Source of the DNA: DATAOG01 sp963753685
Lineage (GTDB): Bacteria; Pseudomonadota; Alphaproteobacteria; Geminicoccales; Geminicoccaceae
Reading direction: 5' to 3'
NCBI GenBank assembly: GCA_963753685.1
Contig: CAVWDE010000005.1
Span: 434,001-498,000, forward strand
Length of the DNA: 64,000 nt
Part shown: piece after piece, positions 28,340-37,010 of the stretch
Position numbering within the stretch: the first letter of the stretch is position 1
Layout: each line of letters starts with the position of its first letter
Position numbers and translations under genes: made by a program
Notes under the pieces: generated by a model
What the model saw: the letters and a program-made list of their open reading frames with translations, nothing else
The model's database searches: none
What the model was told of the DNA's origin: nothing

Positions 28340-28356
28340 GCTCCGAGGCTCGATCG

Positions 28357-29160
28357 TCACCCGGGTGCCACCGGCCGTTGCGCGCCGAACAGCTCCCGCG
28401 CGCGCGCCAGATCGGCCGGAGTATCGACGCCGAGCGGAACCGTGTCAACGAGCGCCACGCCAATGCTCATGCCGGCCTCGAGCGCGCGCAGCTGCTCGAG
28501 CCGCTCGCGGCGCTCGAGCGGGCTGGGTGGCAGGGCGGCAAAGCGCTCCAGGGCCGCCCGGCGATAGGCATAAATGCCGATGTGGTGGTAGACGGGGCCC
28601 GCGCCGGTCGGCGCCGTCGCGCGCGTGAAATAGAGCGCCCGGCCCAGGCGCGGGCGCGCCTGGTCGAACGCGACCACCGCCTTGACGACGCTCGGATCGG
28701 CCATCTCCTCCGGATCCTCGGTCGCCACGGCAAGGGTGCCGATATCGCTGCCGAGGTCGTCCAGGGGCTCGAGCGACGCCCGGATCGCCGCGGGCTCCAG
28801 GGTCGGCAGGTCGCCCTGCAGATTGATCACCCGCGCGAACGACCGCCCGGGGTCGAGCGCGCAGAGCGCCTGGAAGATGCGATCGGTGCCGGACGGCAGC
28901 GCCGGATCGGTCAGCAGCGCCTCGCCGCCATGGGCGGTGACCGCCTCTGCGATCTGCGGCTCGGCGCAGGCGACCACCACCGGCCCGACCTCGGCCGCGC
29001 AGGCGCGCCGCCACACCTGAACGATCATCGGCAGCCCGCCGATCTCGGCCAGCGGCTTGTCCGGCAGCCGGGTCGAGGCGAGGCGGGCAGGGATCAGAAC
29101 GATGGTGCCGCCGGCCGCAACGCGCGCTCGCGGCTTGACGAAGCTGTGCAAATGCGCCAA
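28357..29160 (-). CDS. kdsB: 3-deoxy-manno-octulosonate cytidylyltransferase
   Basis: Activates Kdo as CMP-Kdo for lipopolysaccharide inner core. 267 residues. The nucleotidyltransferase signature IVLIPARLASTRLPDKPL is followed by PMIVQVWRRAC, LLTDPALPSGTDRIFQAL and VINLQGDLPTLEP, which replaces the common NVQGDEP. Then YHHIGIYAYRRAALERFA and the C-terminal EQLRALEAGMSIGVALVD, which is diagnostic. It is separated from pheA by 17 bases on the same strand, so the two are likely co-transcribed. Confidence 0.95.
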   Translation of the reverse strand: MAHLHSFVKPRARVAAGGTIVLIPARLASTRLPDKPLAEIGGLPMIVQVWRRACAAEVGPVVVACAEPQIAEAVTAHGGEALLTDPALPSGTDRIFQALCALDPGRSFARVINLQGDLPTLEPAAIRASLEPLDDLGSDIGTLAVATEDPEEMADPSVVKAVVAFDQARPRLGRALYFTRATAPTGAGPVYHHIGIYAYRRAALERFAALPPSPLERRERLEQLRALEAGMSIGVALVDTVPLGVDTPADLARARELFGAQRPVAPG

Positions 29161-29314
29161 CCCTCATCGGCCGCCGCGCCGCCCTCGTGGTGAGACAGAC
29201 TGCCGCGTCCAGGCGCGGTCCGACCCTCGCCTCAGGCGGCGCGACCCATGCTACGACTGTGCCGCGGTCAGCCCTTTGACCGATCCGGGCTCATCAGGAC
29301 GGAACCAGCCTGCT

Positions 29315-30499
29315 ATGGCATCTTCGCTCGAAGTTAACAAGGTCCTGGCGGCGATCCTCACGGCCGGCATCATCGCGTCGGGCACCGGCGTGGTCTCGCG
29401 CATCATCTACCACCCGCATGAGCCGGAGAAGAATGCCTACCCGATCGAGGTCACCGAGACCGCGGGCGGCGGCGCCAAGGCGGCCAAGGAGGAGGCGGCG
29501 CCGCCGATCGCGGTCCTGCTCCAGAGTGCCAGCGCCGAGAAGGGAGCGACCATCGTCAAGGCGTGCCACGCCTGTCACAATCTCGGCAAGGGCGACCCCA
29601 ACAAGATCGGGCCGCATCTCTATGGCGTCCTCGGCCGCGACGTCGCTTCGGTCTCCGACTTCAGCTACTCGGATGCGCTGAAGAAGGTGGGGGGCAAGTG
29701 GGACTACGACCGGCTGAACGAGTTCCTGACCAGCCCGAAGGCCTTCGCGCCCGGCACCAAGATGACCTTCATCGGCCTGAAGAAGCCCGAGGACCGGGCC
29801 GACGTCATTCTCTTCCTGCGCTCGCTCGCGGACAGTCCGGAGCCGCTGCCGGCACCGCCGCCGGCGACCGCGGCCGCACCCGCCGGCCAGGAGCAGGCGG
29901 CAGAGAAACCGGGACAGGCGCAGCCCGCCGGGCAGAAGCAGGCGGCCGAGCAGCCGGCGCCGGCGCAGGCGGCCGAGCAGAAGCAGGCGGCCGAGCAGCC
30001 GGCTCCAGCGCAGGCGGCCGAGCCGAAACAGGCGGCGGCGGAGAAGCCTGAGCAGGCGCAGCCGGCCGAGGAGAAGCAGGCGGCCGCCGAACCCGCGGCC
30101 AAGGAGCCGGCCGGCGGGCAGGCGGCCGGCGGCGGCGGCGACTTCGCCCAGCTGCTGGCCGCGGCCGATCCGGCCACCGGCGAGCACGACGCCAAGATCT
30201 GCAAGGCCTGCCACAACTTCGAGGCCGGCGCCGGCAACAAGATCGGACCGGATCTGCACGGCGTGGTCGGCCGCAAGATCGCCTCGGTCGAAGGCTTCAC
30301 CTACTCGAGCGCGCTGCAGGGCAAGGACGGGGTCTGGGACTACGACCACCTGAACGAGTTCCTGACCAGCCCGAAGGCCTTCGCGCCGGGCACCAAGATG
30401 ACCTTCGTCGGCCTCAAGAAGCCCGAGCAGCGGGCGGCGGTGATCGCCTATCTGCGCTCGATCACCGACAACCCGCCGCCGCTGCCCGGAGGTGGCTGA
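29315..30499 (+). CDS. Membrane-anchored cytochrome c with two duplicated c552/CycM-like domains
   Basis: 394 residues. An N-terminal uncleaved helix (LAAILTAGIIASGTGVVS) is typical of CycM. The first heme domain has KACHACHN near residue 84 with Met ligand in PGTKMTFIGLKK; the second has KICKACHN near residue 295 with PGTKMTFVGLKK. The C-terminal 50 residues of the two domains are nearly identical (NEFLTSPKAFAPGTKMTF in both). Between them lies a low-complexity linker of about 95 residues rich in Ala, Gln, Glu and Pro, with repeats of QKQAAEQPAPAQAAE. Normal CycM has only one heme domain, so this is an internal duplication. It probably shuttles electrons between bc1 and an oxidase. Confidence 0.9.
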   Translation: MASSLEVNKVLAAILTAGIIASGTGVVSRIIYHPHEPEKNAYPIEVTETAGGGAKAAKEEAAPPIAVLLQSASAEKGATIVKACHACHNLGKGDPNKIGPHLYGVLGRDVASVSDFSYSDALKKVGGKWDYDRLNEFLTSPKAFAPGTKMTFIGLKKPEDRADVILFLRSLADSPEPLPAPPPATAAAPAGQEQAAEKPGQAQPAGQKQAAEQPAPAQAAEQKQAAEQPAPAQAAEPKQAAAEKPEQAQPAEEKQAAAEPAAKEPAGGQAAGGGGDFAQLLAAADPATGEHDAKICKACHNFEAGAGNKIGPDLHGVVGRKIASVEGFTYSSALQGKDGVWDYDHLNEFLTSPKAFAPGTKMTFVGLKKPEQRAAVIAYLRSITDNPPPLPGGG

Positions 30500-31314
30500 G
30501 CCGGGCGCGGCCAAGGCCGTGGGCGGGCCGCCGGAGATCGAGGGACTCCTGCGGTTCGCCGACCGTCTGGCCGACGTCGCGGGCCAGGTGATCCGGCGCT
30601 ACTGGCGCACCCCGGTCGCGATCGAGAGCAAGGGCGACGCGAGCCCGGTCACGATCGCCGATCGCGAGGCCGAGCGCGCGATGCGCGAATTGATCCGGGC
30701 CCACCATCCGGACCACGGCATCGAGGGCGAGGAGTTCGGCGCCGAGCGCCAGGACGCAGAGCTGGTCTGGCACCTCGACCCGATCGACGGCACCAAGTCC
30801 TTCATCACCGGGCGGCCGCTGTTCGGCACCCTGGTCGGCCTGAGCCGGGCCGGCCGGCCCCTGCTCGGGCGTGATCGACCAGTGCATCCTCGGCGAACGC
30901 TGGCGGGGCACGGCCGGCGGCAGCGCCAGCTGGAACGGCCAGCCGATCCGCGTCCGCGCCTGCCCGAGCCTCGCGCACGCGGTGCTGTACGCGACCACGC
31001 CCCTGATGTTCGCCCCCGGCGCCGAGCGCGCCGCCTTCGAGCGCGTGCAGCAGGCGGTGCGCTATCCCCTGTTCGGCGGCGACTGCTACGCCTACGGCCT
31101 GCTCGCCATGGGCTTTGCCGACCTGATCGTCGAGGCCGACCTCGACCCGCACGACTTCATGGCGCTGGTGCCGGTGATCGAGGGCGCCGGGGGGATCATG
31201 ACCGACTGGCAGGGGCGGGCGCTGTCGCCGACCTCCGATGGCCGGATCGTCGCCGCCGGCGACCCGGCGGTGCACGCCGCCGCGCTCGCGCTGCTGGCGC
31301 CGGCGCCGGATTAA
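30492..31314 (+). CDS. hisN: Histidinol-phosphatase of the inositol monophosphatase family, frameshifted
   Basis: GTG 30492 overlaps the cytochrome stop by eight bases with GGAGG just upstream. The first frame has GDASPVTIADREAERAMREL, HGIEGEEFG and the metal-binding LDPIDGTKSFITGRP. After GRPLLG the protein continues one frame over as VIDQCILGERW, then YGLLAMGFADLIVEADLDPH and GGIMTDWQG. Removing one G of GGG at 30867-30869 restores about 273 residues. The ITGRPLFGTL and EADLDPHDF segments favour the HisN-type histidinol-phosphatase over a generic inositol phosphatase. Confidence 0.87.
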
Positions 31315-31440
31315 GAAAATAGTATCGCACATCCCAGGGAAAGTGTCAGAATGCGACGGCCGTGGCCGGTGCTTTAAGCCGCTCGCGGCAGCGACTTCGA
31401 TCATCAATTCTACGCCTATCTTCAGGAGAGGAAGATTCAC
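31315..31440. other. AT-richer promoter gap before the first binding protein
   Basis: 126 bases with a patch of lower GC content (AAGAAAATAGTAT near 31315). It likely carries the promoter of the tandem binding-protein genes. CAGGAGAGG at about 31422-31430 gives the ribosome site of the next ATG. No hairpin terminator of hisN was found. Confidence 0.4.
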
Positions 31441-32439
31441 ATGCAGATCATGCCATCTCGCCGTGATTTCCTGGCTGGCGCGTCAATGGCCGCGGCCGCG
31501 GGCGCTTTGGCGCGCGGAGATCGCTCGCCGACGAAGGGCCGCCGGAGACGACCACGATCCGGCTTAGCTATCAGCCGAGATACGCGTGCGTCGCCCCAGA
31601 GTCGATCTCGGAGGAGTTGCTGCGCGCGGAAGGGTTCACCGACGTCCGCTTCGTGCCGCTGTCAGACGTCAACAGCGTGGCAGGCGGCCAGATCGACTTC
31701 GATCTCGATACCGCGGCATGGCTCGTCTCTCAAGTGGATGCCGGCGCGCCGATCACCGTGTTGGCGGGGGTGCATCTCGGCTGCTACGAACTCTTCGTGC
31801 ACGAGCCCCTTCGAACCATCCGCGACCTGAAGAGCAAGAAGGTCGGCATCGACTATCTCGGCTCGAGCGGGCACTTGTACCTTACGATGATGGTGGCGCA
31901 AGTCGGTCTCGATCCCAAGAGCGACATCGAATGGGTTCCGAATCCTGACAGCAGCGTCATGGAGCGCTTCGCGGTAGGGTCGGTCGATGCTTTCCTCGGA
32001 TTTCCGCCCGAGCCCCAGGAATTGCGCGCCCGCAAGATCGGTCGGGTGATCCTCGCCACGGCCGTGGATGCACCTTGGTCGCAATACTTCTGCTGCACGG
32101 CGTACGGCAACCGTGCCTGGGTCCGCGATCATCCGGTGGCGACCAAGCGCTTCCTACGCGCCATTCTCAAGACCGCCGACCTCTGTGCCGCCGAGCCGGA
32201 GAAGGCCGCGCAGCGTCTGGTCGATGCCGGGTTGACAGACCGATACGACTACGCGCTGCAGACGCTGACCGAGGTCCCGTACGGGGTGTGGCGCGAGTAC
32301 GACCCGGAGGAACTCGATGCGGTTCTACGCGCTGCGGCTCCACGATGTCGGCATGGTCAAGTCGACCCCCAACAAGATCCTCGCCGAGGGCACCGACTGG
32401 CGCTTCCTGAACGAGCTCAAGCGCGAGCTGAAGGCGTGA
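31441..32439 (+). pseudogene. Tat-exported NMT1/THI5-like binding protein, first copy, two frameshifts
   Basis: Starts MQIMPSRRDFLAGASMAAAA, a twin-arginine signal. Frame leaves homology after GALARG (near 31518) and resumes in another frame as SLADEGPPETTTIRLSYQ, ISEELLRAEGFTDVRF and so on. A second shift near 32310-32316, after WREYDPEEL, is required to reach MRFYALRLHDVGMVKSTPN and the end LNELKRELKA. Its TGA is at 32437-32439. Compared with the intact copy downstream, both indels are in this gene only. The middle (HEPLRTIRDLKSKKVGIDYL; DAFLGFPPEPQELRARKIGR) is well preserved, so inactivation is recent or the shifts are sequence errors. Confidence 0.78.
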
Positions 32440-32486
32440 AGATCGTCTCGGGCTGAGCCCGAGCCAGACATGGCAGAGGACTACGC

Positions 32487-33488
32487 ATGGAGATCATTCA
32501 ACGTCGCCGCGATTTCCTGATCAGCACCTCGCTGGCCGCGGCCGCTGGTATGCTTGGCGCTCGTGGCTCGCTCGCCGACGAAGGGCCGCCGGAAACGACC
32601 ACGCTCCGGCTGGCCCTCGATCCCGCCATCTGCATTGCGGCTTGGTATATCGCCGACGAGCTGCTGCTTGCAGAGGGGTTCACAGATGTTCGCTACGTGC
32701 GAACGATATCAACTGGCGACGCTGTCGCACGCGGTGAAGCTGACTTTAGCGTGGACACCGGAGCATGGATCGTGTCGCTTCTCGATGCCGGCGAGCCGAT
32801 CACGGCATTGGCGGGCGTGCATTCCGGGTGCTACGAGCTGTTCGCGCACGAGCCCATCCGAACCATCAGCGACCTGAAGGGCAAACGGGTGGGCATCCGG
32901 GCGCTCCGCTCCGGCAGCCACCAGTATATCGCGATGATGGCGGCGAACGTCGGGCTCGACCCCCACAAGGACATCGCCTGGGTTACCCCAGGTCCGAGTG
33001 GAACCACCATGCAGATGTTCGCGGAACGGAAGGTCGATGCCTTCCTTGGGTTCCCGCCCGAGCCGCAGGAGTTGCGCGCCCGCAAGATCGGCCGAGTGAT
33101 CATCAACACCGCCACGGACCAGCCGTGGTCGAACTATTTCTGCTGCACGGCGTTGGGCAACAGGGACTTCGTCCGCGAGCATCCGATCGCGACCAAGCGC
33201 TACCTGCGAGCCATCCTGAAGGCCGTCGATATCTGCGCGGCCGAGCCCGAACGGGTCGCGCGACAGCTGGTCGATGACGGCGTCACAGACCGGTACGATT
33301 ACGCGCTCCAGACTGTGACCGAGGTGCCTTACAAGGTCTGGCGCGAGTTCGACCCGGAGGACACGATGCGCTTCTACGCGCTGCGGCTCGCCGAGGTCGG
33401 GATGATCAAGTCGACCCCGAACGCGATCCTCGCCGAGGGCACCGACTGGCGTTTCCTGAACGAACTCAAGCGCGAGCTGAAGGCGTGA
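32487..33488 (+). CDS. Tat-exported NMT1/THI5-like ABC substrate-binding protein, second copy
   Basis: Intact 333-residue paralogue of the preceding gene. Tat signal MEIIQRRRDFLISTSLAAAAG, then RLALDPAICIAAWYIADELL, DFSVDTGAWIVSLLDAGE, HEPIRTISDLKGKRVGI and DAFLGFPPEPQELRARKIGR. It is a periplasmic protein of the nitrate/sulfonate/taurine/thiamine-precursor class. There is no permease or ATPase gene nearby, so its transporter partner or sensor role is unknown. Spacing from the first copy is 47 bases, consistent with tandem duplication within one transcript. Confidence 0.88.
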   Translation: MEIIQRRRDFLISTSLAAAAGMLGARGSLADEGPPETTTLRLALDPAICIAAWYIADELLLAEGFTDVRYVRTISTGDAVARGEADFSVDTGAWIVSLLDAGEPITALAGVHSGCYELFAHEPIRTISDLKGKRVGIRALRSGSHQYIAMMAANVGLDPHKDIAWVTPGPSGTTMQMFAERKVDAFLGFPPEPQELRARKIGRVIINTATDQPWSNYFCCTALGNRDFVREHPIATKRYLRAILKAVDICAAEPERVARQLVDDGVTDRYDYALQTVTEVPYKVWREFDPEDTMRFYALRLAEVGMIKSTPNAILAEGTDWRFLNELKRELKA

Positions 33489-33510
33489 ACGGGCACTGGA
33501 GACACGACCC

Positions 33511-33726
33511 ATGAGAAAGCCTTTGCTCGCGACTGCGGCGAGCCTGGTGCTGACTGAGCGCCGCCGCTGCTGCCGAGGAGTCTGGCAGACCCTGCTGCGA
33601 CCGCCTGCCATGCCCGCGCCGCGCGCGAGCGGCATGGCGCCCGTCAACGACATCCTACGGCGAGTGGTCGCGCGCAGCCGATCCTGGGCGGAGTTGGGCT
33701 GGTCGCTCACATCTCGGATTATTTAG
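33511..33726 (+). pseudogene. Degenerate small secreted-protein gene
   Basis: ATG 33511 starts a convincing signal peptide (MRKPLLATAASLVL) which, with a one-base shift, continues LSAAAAAEESGR. Beyond this, no frame is coherent over the remaining 150 bases, although the end in one frame (ILGGVGLVAHISDYLAY) looks protein-like. I read this as a decayed or error-containing gene for a small exported protein in the binding-protein cluster. No family could be named. Confidence 0.35.
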
Positions 33727-33758
33727 CCTATTGAAGACGGCCACACTGGGAGGCAGAC

Positions 33759-34829
33759 ATGGGGATGTGGGGTATGGCGAGCGGCGCGCTCGTGTCGGCG
33801 GCGCTGATCGCGATTGCGGGCACTGCGCAAACGGCGGAGTTTCCCGAACCGAAGACGAGCGGATATGTCATCAAGGAGTTCACCTTCCACACCGGCGAGG
33901 TGATGCCGGAGATGAAGGTGAGCTACACGACGGTCGGCGCGCCCTCGGGCGAGCCGGTCTTGATGCTGCATGGCACGACCGACAGCGCGCAGGACATGCT
34001 CACCGAGGGCTTCGCCGGCGCGCTCTACGGCCCGGGTCAGGCGCTCGACGCCACCAAGTACTTCATCATCATCCCCGACGCGATCGGGGCCGGCGGCAGC
34101 AGCAAGCCGTCCGATGGCCTGCGGGCGGCATTCCCGCAGTACAACTACGACGACATGGTGGCCGCCCAGTATGATCTGGTGAAGAACCACCTCGGCATCG
34201 ACCACCTGCGCCTCGTCATGGGCAACTCCATGGGCGGCATGCTGACCTGGACCTGGGGCGTCACCCATCCCGAGTTCATGGACGCGCTCGTGCCGATGGC
34301 GTCGCTGCCCGGCCCGATGTCCGGCCGCAACTGGATGATGCGCCGAATGCTGATCGACGCCGTGCGCACGGATCCGGCATGGGACGGGGGCAACTACAAG
34401 GAGCAGCCGCCCAATCTGCGCATCGCCAATGTCTGGTTCTCGATCGCCACCAACGGCGGCGAAAAGCGGCTGGCCAAGATCGGCAATACGCGCGCAGCGG
34501 CCGACGCCTACGTCGGGAAGCGGCTCGCCGAGGCCACGGCGCCGGACGCCAACGACGCGCTCTACCAGTGGAACGCGTCGCGCGACTTCGATCCGACCCC
34601 TGGGCTCGGCAAGATCAAGGCGGCGCTCCTGGTGATCAATTCCGAGGATGACGAGCGCGATCCGCCCGAGCTCGACACGCTCGGAAAGGGCATGGCGGCG
34701 ATCGGTCACGGCGAAGTCTACATCATCCCGGCCACGGCCGAGACCTCGGGACATGGCACCACGTACAGCATGGTGGCTCTCTACGCCGACCGGCTGGCGA
34801 CATTCCTCGCCAGCGTTCCGCACATGTGA
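33759..34829 (+). CDS. Exported alpha/beta hydrolase, homoserine acetyltransferase (MetX)-like fold
   Basis: 356 residues with a cleavable signal (MASGALVSAALIAIAGTAQTAEF). The fold markers are LMLHGTTDSAQDML near residue 70, FIIIPDAIGAGGSSKPSDG, the nucleophile elbow LVMGNSMGGMLTWTWG (Ser near residue 152), and ETSGHGTTY with the catalytic His near the end. This arrangement matches MetX-like acyltransferases and related hydrolases, but the export signal makes methionine synthesis unlikely. It is probably a periplasmic esterase or acyltransferase acting on a compound handled by the neighbouring binding proteins. Confidence 0.85.
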   Translation: MGMWGMASGALVSAALIAIAGTAQTAEFPEPKTSGYVIKEFTFHTGEVMPEMKVSYTTVGAPSGEPVLMLHGTTDSAQDMLTEGFAGALYGPGQALDATKYFIIIPDAIGAGGSSKPSDGLRAAFPQYNYDDMVAAQYDLVKNHLGIDHLRLVMGNSMGGMLTWTWGVTHPEFMDALVPMASLPGPMSGRNWMMRRMLIDAVRTDPAWDGGNYKEQPPNLRIANVWFSIATNGGEKRLAKIGNTRAAADAYVGKRLAEATAPDANDALYQWNASRDFDPTPGLGKIKAALLVINSEDDERDPPELDTLGKGMAAIGHGEVYIIPATAETSGHGTTYSMVALYADRLATFLASVPHM

Positions 34830-34922
34830 CGCCTGCGCGAGGCGGGCCCGCTCGATGACGGCGGGCTTGCCTCTCTCTGGCGCGCGGCCCGGGCGGCGGC
34901 CGCCCGACCTCCGGGCGCTGTC

Positions 34923-35033
34923 TCACCCGGCGCAGGCGGGCCAGGGCTTGCAGGTCGTCTCGTTGGCGTCCAGCCACTCCTGGACCACGTCCTCGACCTT
35001 GCGGCCCTCGAGGTCGACCCGGGCGATCAGGCA
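34923..35033 (-). pseudogene. C-terminal fragment of a ProX-like glycine betaine binding protein
   Basis: Only the last 36 codons survive, read RVDLEGRKVEDVVQEWLDA and NETTCKPWPACAG before TGA at 34925-34923. These end residues are typical of ProX/OpuAC-type glycine betaine/proline ABC binding proteins. An in-frame TAA lies immediately upstream (35036-35034), and no more of the gene is present, so it is a deletion remnant. It occupies most of the 34830-35123 gap. Confidence 0.6.
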
Positions 35034-35046
35034 TTAAACCTCGGTC

Positions 35047-35063
35047 ATCGATCTAGGATCGAT
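35047..35063. promoter_or_regulatory. Perfect 7-base inverted repeat upstream of yejA, candidate operator
   Basis: ATCGATC-TAG-GATCGAT at 35047-35063. A possible -10 (TATATT) lies at 35077-35082, so the palindrome overlaps the region where a -35 would be, 60 bases before the yejA start. This would suit a dimeric repressor or an activator. Confidence 0.4.
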
Positions 35064-35123
35064 GGCAGAGCCCATCTATATTGCCCCAGGACGTTTGACA
35101 CCCGGCGGTCGAGAAAGAGGCTC

Positions 35124-36995
35124 ATGATCCCCCGTCTCCGCTCCCCGTTGCCGTGGCTCGCGGCGCTCCTCGCCCTGATCCTGCCGATCGCCCCGCTCCG
35201 GGCCGACGACGCGCCGCAACCGGCCCATGGCGCCTCGATGTACGGCGATCTCAAATACGGCCCGGACTTCACCCATTTCGACTACGCCGACCCGGATGCC
35301 CCCAAGGGCGGCAAGCTGACCCTGCAGGCGATCGGCACCTTCGACAACCTCAACCAGTTCATCCTCAAGGGCAACAATGCCGCGGGCCTCGCCCTGGTGT
35401 TCGACACGCTCACCGCCGGCAGCCAGGACGAGCCGTTCTCGGAATATGGCCTGATCGCCGAGAGCATCACGATCCCAAAGGACCGCTCTTATGTGATCTT
35501 CACGCTCCGGCCCGAGGCGCGCTGGCAGGACGGCACGCCGATCACGGTCGACGACGTGATCTGGACCGTCGACACCCTCAAGACCAAGGGCCACCCGTTC
35601 TACCGCGCCTACTACGCCAACATCGTCAAGGCCGAAAAGGTCGGCGACCATCAGGTCAAGATGATCTTCGACGGCAAGATGAACCGGGAGCTGCCCCTGA
35701 TCGCCGGCCAGATGCCGGTCCTGCCCAAGCACTACTATGAAAAGGTCGAGTTCGACAAAACCACCCTGACCCCGCCGCTCGGCAGCGGCCCCTATCGGAT
35801 CAAACGGGTCGACCCCGGGCGCACCATCGTCTACGAGCGCGATCCCGACTATTGGGGAGCGAACCTGCCGGTCAACCGCGGCCGCAACAACTTCGACGAG
35901 GTCCGCTACGAATACTATCGCGACGCGAACGTCGCCCTGGAAGCGTTCAAGGCCGGCAACTACGACCTGCAGATCGAGAACAATTCCAAGGACTGGGCGA
36001 CCGCCTACATCGGCCCGCCCTTCACCAAGAAGTTGATCGTGCGCGAGGAGATCCCGAACCAGCGCGGCACCGGCATGCAGGGCTTCGTGTTCAACACCCG
36101 GCGGCCGATCTTCAGCGACCCCAAGGTGCGGGCGGCGCTCGCCTATGCCTTCGATTTCGAGTGGAGCAATCAGAATCTGTTCTACGGCCAGTACCAGCGG
36201 ACCGAGAGCTATTTCTCGAACAGCGAGCTGGCGTCGTCCGGCCTGCCGAGCGCGGCCGAGCTGAAGCTGCTCGAGCCCTACCGCGACCAGCTGCCGCCGG
36301 AGGTGTTCACCAAGGAGTACCAAGCCCCCTCGACCGCCGGCACCGACCTTCGCCAGAACCTGCGCACCGCGCTCGAGATGCTGCGCGCGGCCGGCTGGCA
36401 GGTGCAGGGCGGGCGGCTCGTGAACAAGGACACCGGCCAGCCGCTCGCCTTCGAGATCCTGCTGGTCCAGCCCGCGTTCGAGCGGATCGTCGGGCCGTTC
36501 GTCCAGAACCTCAAGCGGCTCGGCATCCAGGCCACCATCCGCACGGTCGACACCGCGCAGTACCAGAACCGCCTCGATGATTTCGACTTCGACATGATCA
36601 TCGGCAGCTGGGGCGAGAGCGAGTCGCCCGGCAACGAGCAGCGCGACTTCTGGGGCAGCCAGGCCGCCGACACCCGCGGCAGCCGCAATCTCGCCGGCAT
36701 CAAGAGCCCGGTGGTCGACGCCCTGGTCGACCAGATCATCCAGGCGCCGACCCGCGAGGACCTGGTGACCGCGACCCATGCGCTCGACCGGGTGCTGCTG
36801 TGGGGCCACTACGTCATCCCCAACTGGCACATCTCCTACGACCGCGTCGCCTATTGGAACAAGTTCTCCCGGCCGAAAGTCGACCCCAAATACGGCATCG
36901 ACCTGTTCGCCTGGTGGATCGACCCGGTCAAGCTCGCCGCCCTGTCGCGGCGCGCGCCGGAGGTCGAGGGAGCGAAGGCGGCCACCCAGGACTAG
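35124..36995 (+). CDS. yejA: Family 5 extracellular solute-binding protein, YejA type
   Basis: 623 residues with signal peptide (WLAALLALILPIAPLRADD). Family 5 elements include HGASMYGDLKYGPDFTHFDY, DPDAPKGGKLTLQAIGTFDN, FTLRPEARWQDGTPITVDDV and DMIIGSWGESESPGNEQRDFW. The close spacing to yejB, E and F defines the YejABEF importer, which takes up peptides and, in enterobacteria, microcin C. It is the first gene; the start ATG 35124 has GAAAGAGG upstream. Peptide length range in this organism is unknown. Confidence 0.93.
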   Translation: MIPRLRSPLPWLAALLALILPIAPLRADDAPQPAHGASMYGDLKYGPDFTHFDYADPDAPKGGKLTLQAIGTFDNLNQFILKGNNAAGLALVFDTLTAGSQDEPFSEYGLIAESITIPKDRSYVIFTLRPEARWQDGTPITVDDVIWTVDTLKTKGHPFYRAYYANIVKAEKVGDHQVKMIFDGKMNRELPLIAGQMPVLPKHYYEKVEFDKTTLTPPLGSGPYRIKRVDPGRTIVYERDPDYWGANLPVNRGRNNFDEVRYEYYRDANVALEAFKAGNYDLQIENNSKDWATAYIGPPFTKKLIVREEIPNQRGTGMQGFVFNTRRPIFSDPKVRAALAYAFDFEWSNQNLFYGQYQRTESYFSNSELASSGLPSAAELKLLEPYRDQLPPEVFTKEYQAPSTAGTDLRQNLRTALEMLRAAGWQVQGGRLVNKDTGQPLAFEILLVQPAFERIVGPFVQNLKRLGIQATIRTVDTAQYQNRLDDFDFDMIIGSWGESESPGNEQRDFWGSQAADTRGSRNLAGIKSPVVDALVDQIIQAPTREDLVTATHALDRVLLWGHYVIPNWHISYDRVAYWNKFSRPKVDPKYGIDLFAWWIDPVKLAALSRRAPEVEGAKAATQD

Positions 36996-37010
36996 GCGGC
37001 GCGCGGGCTC

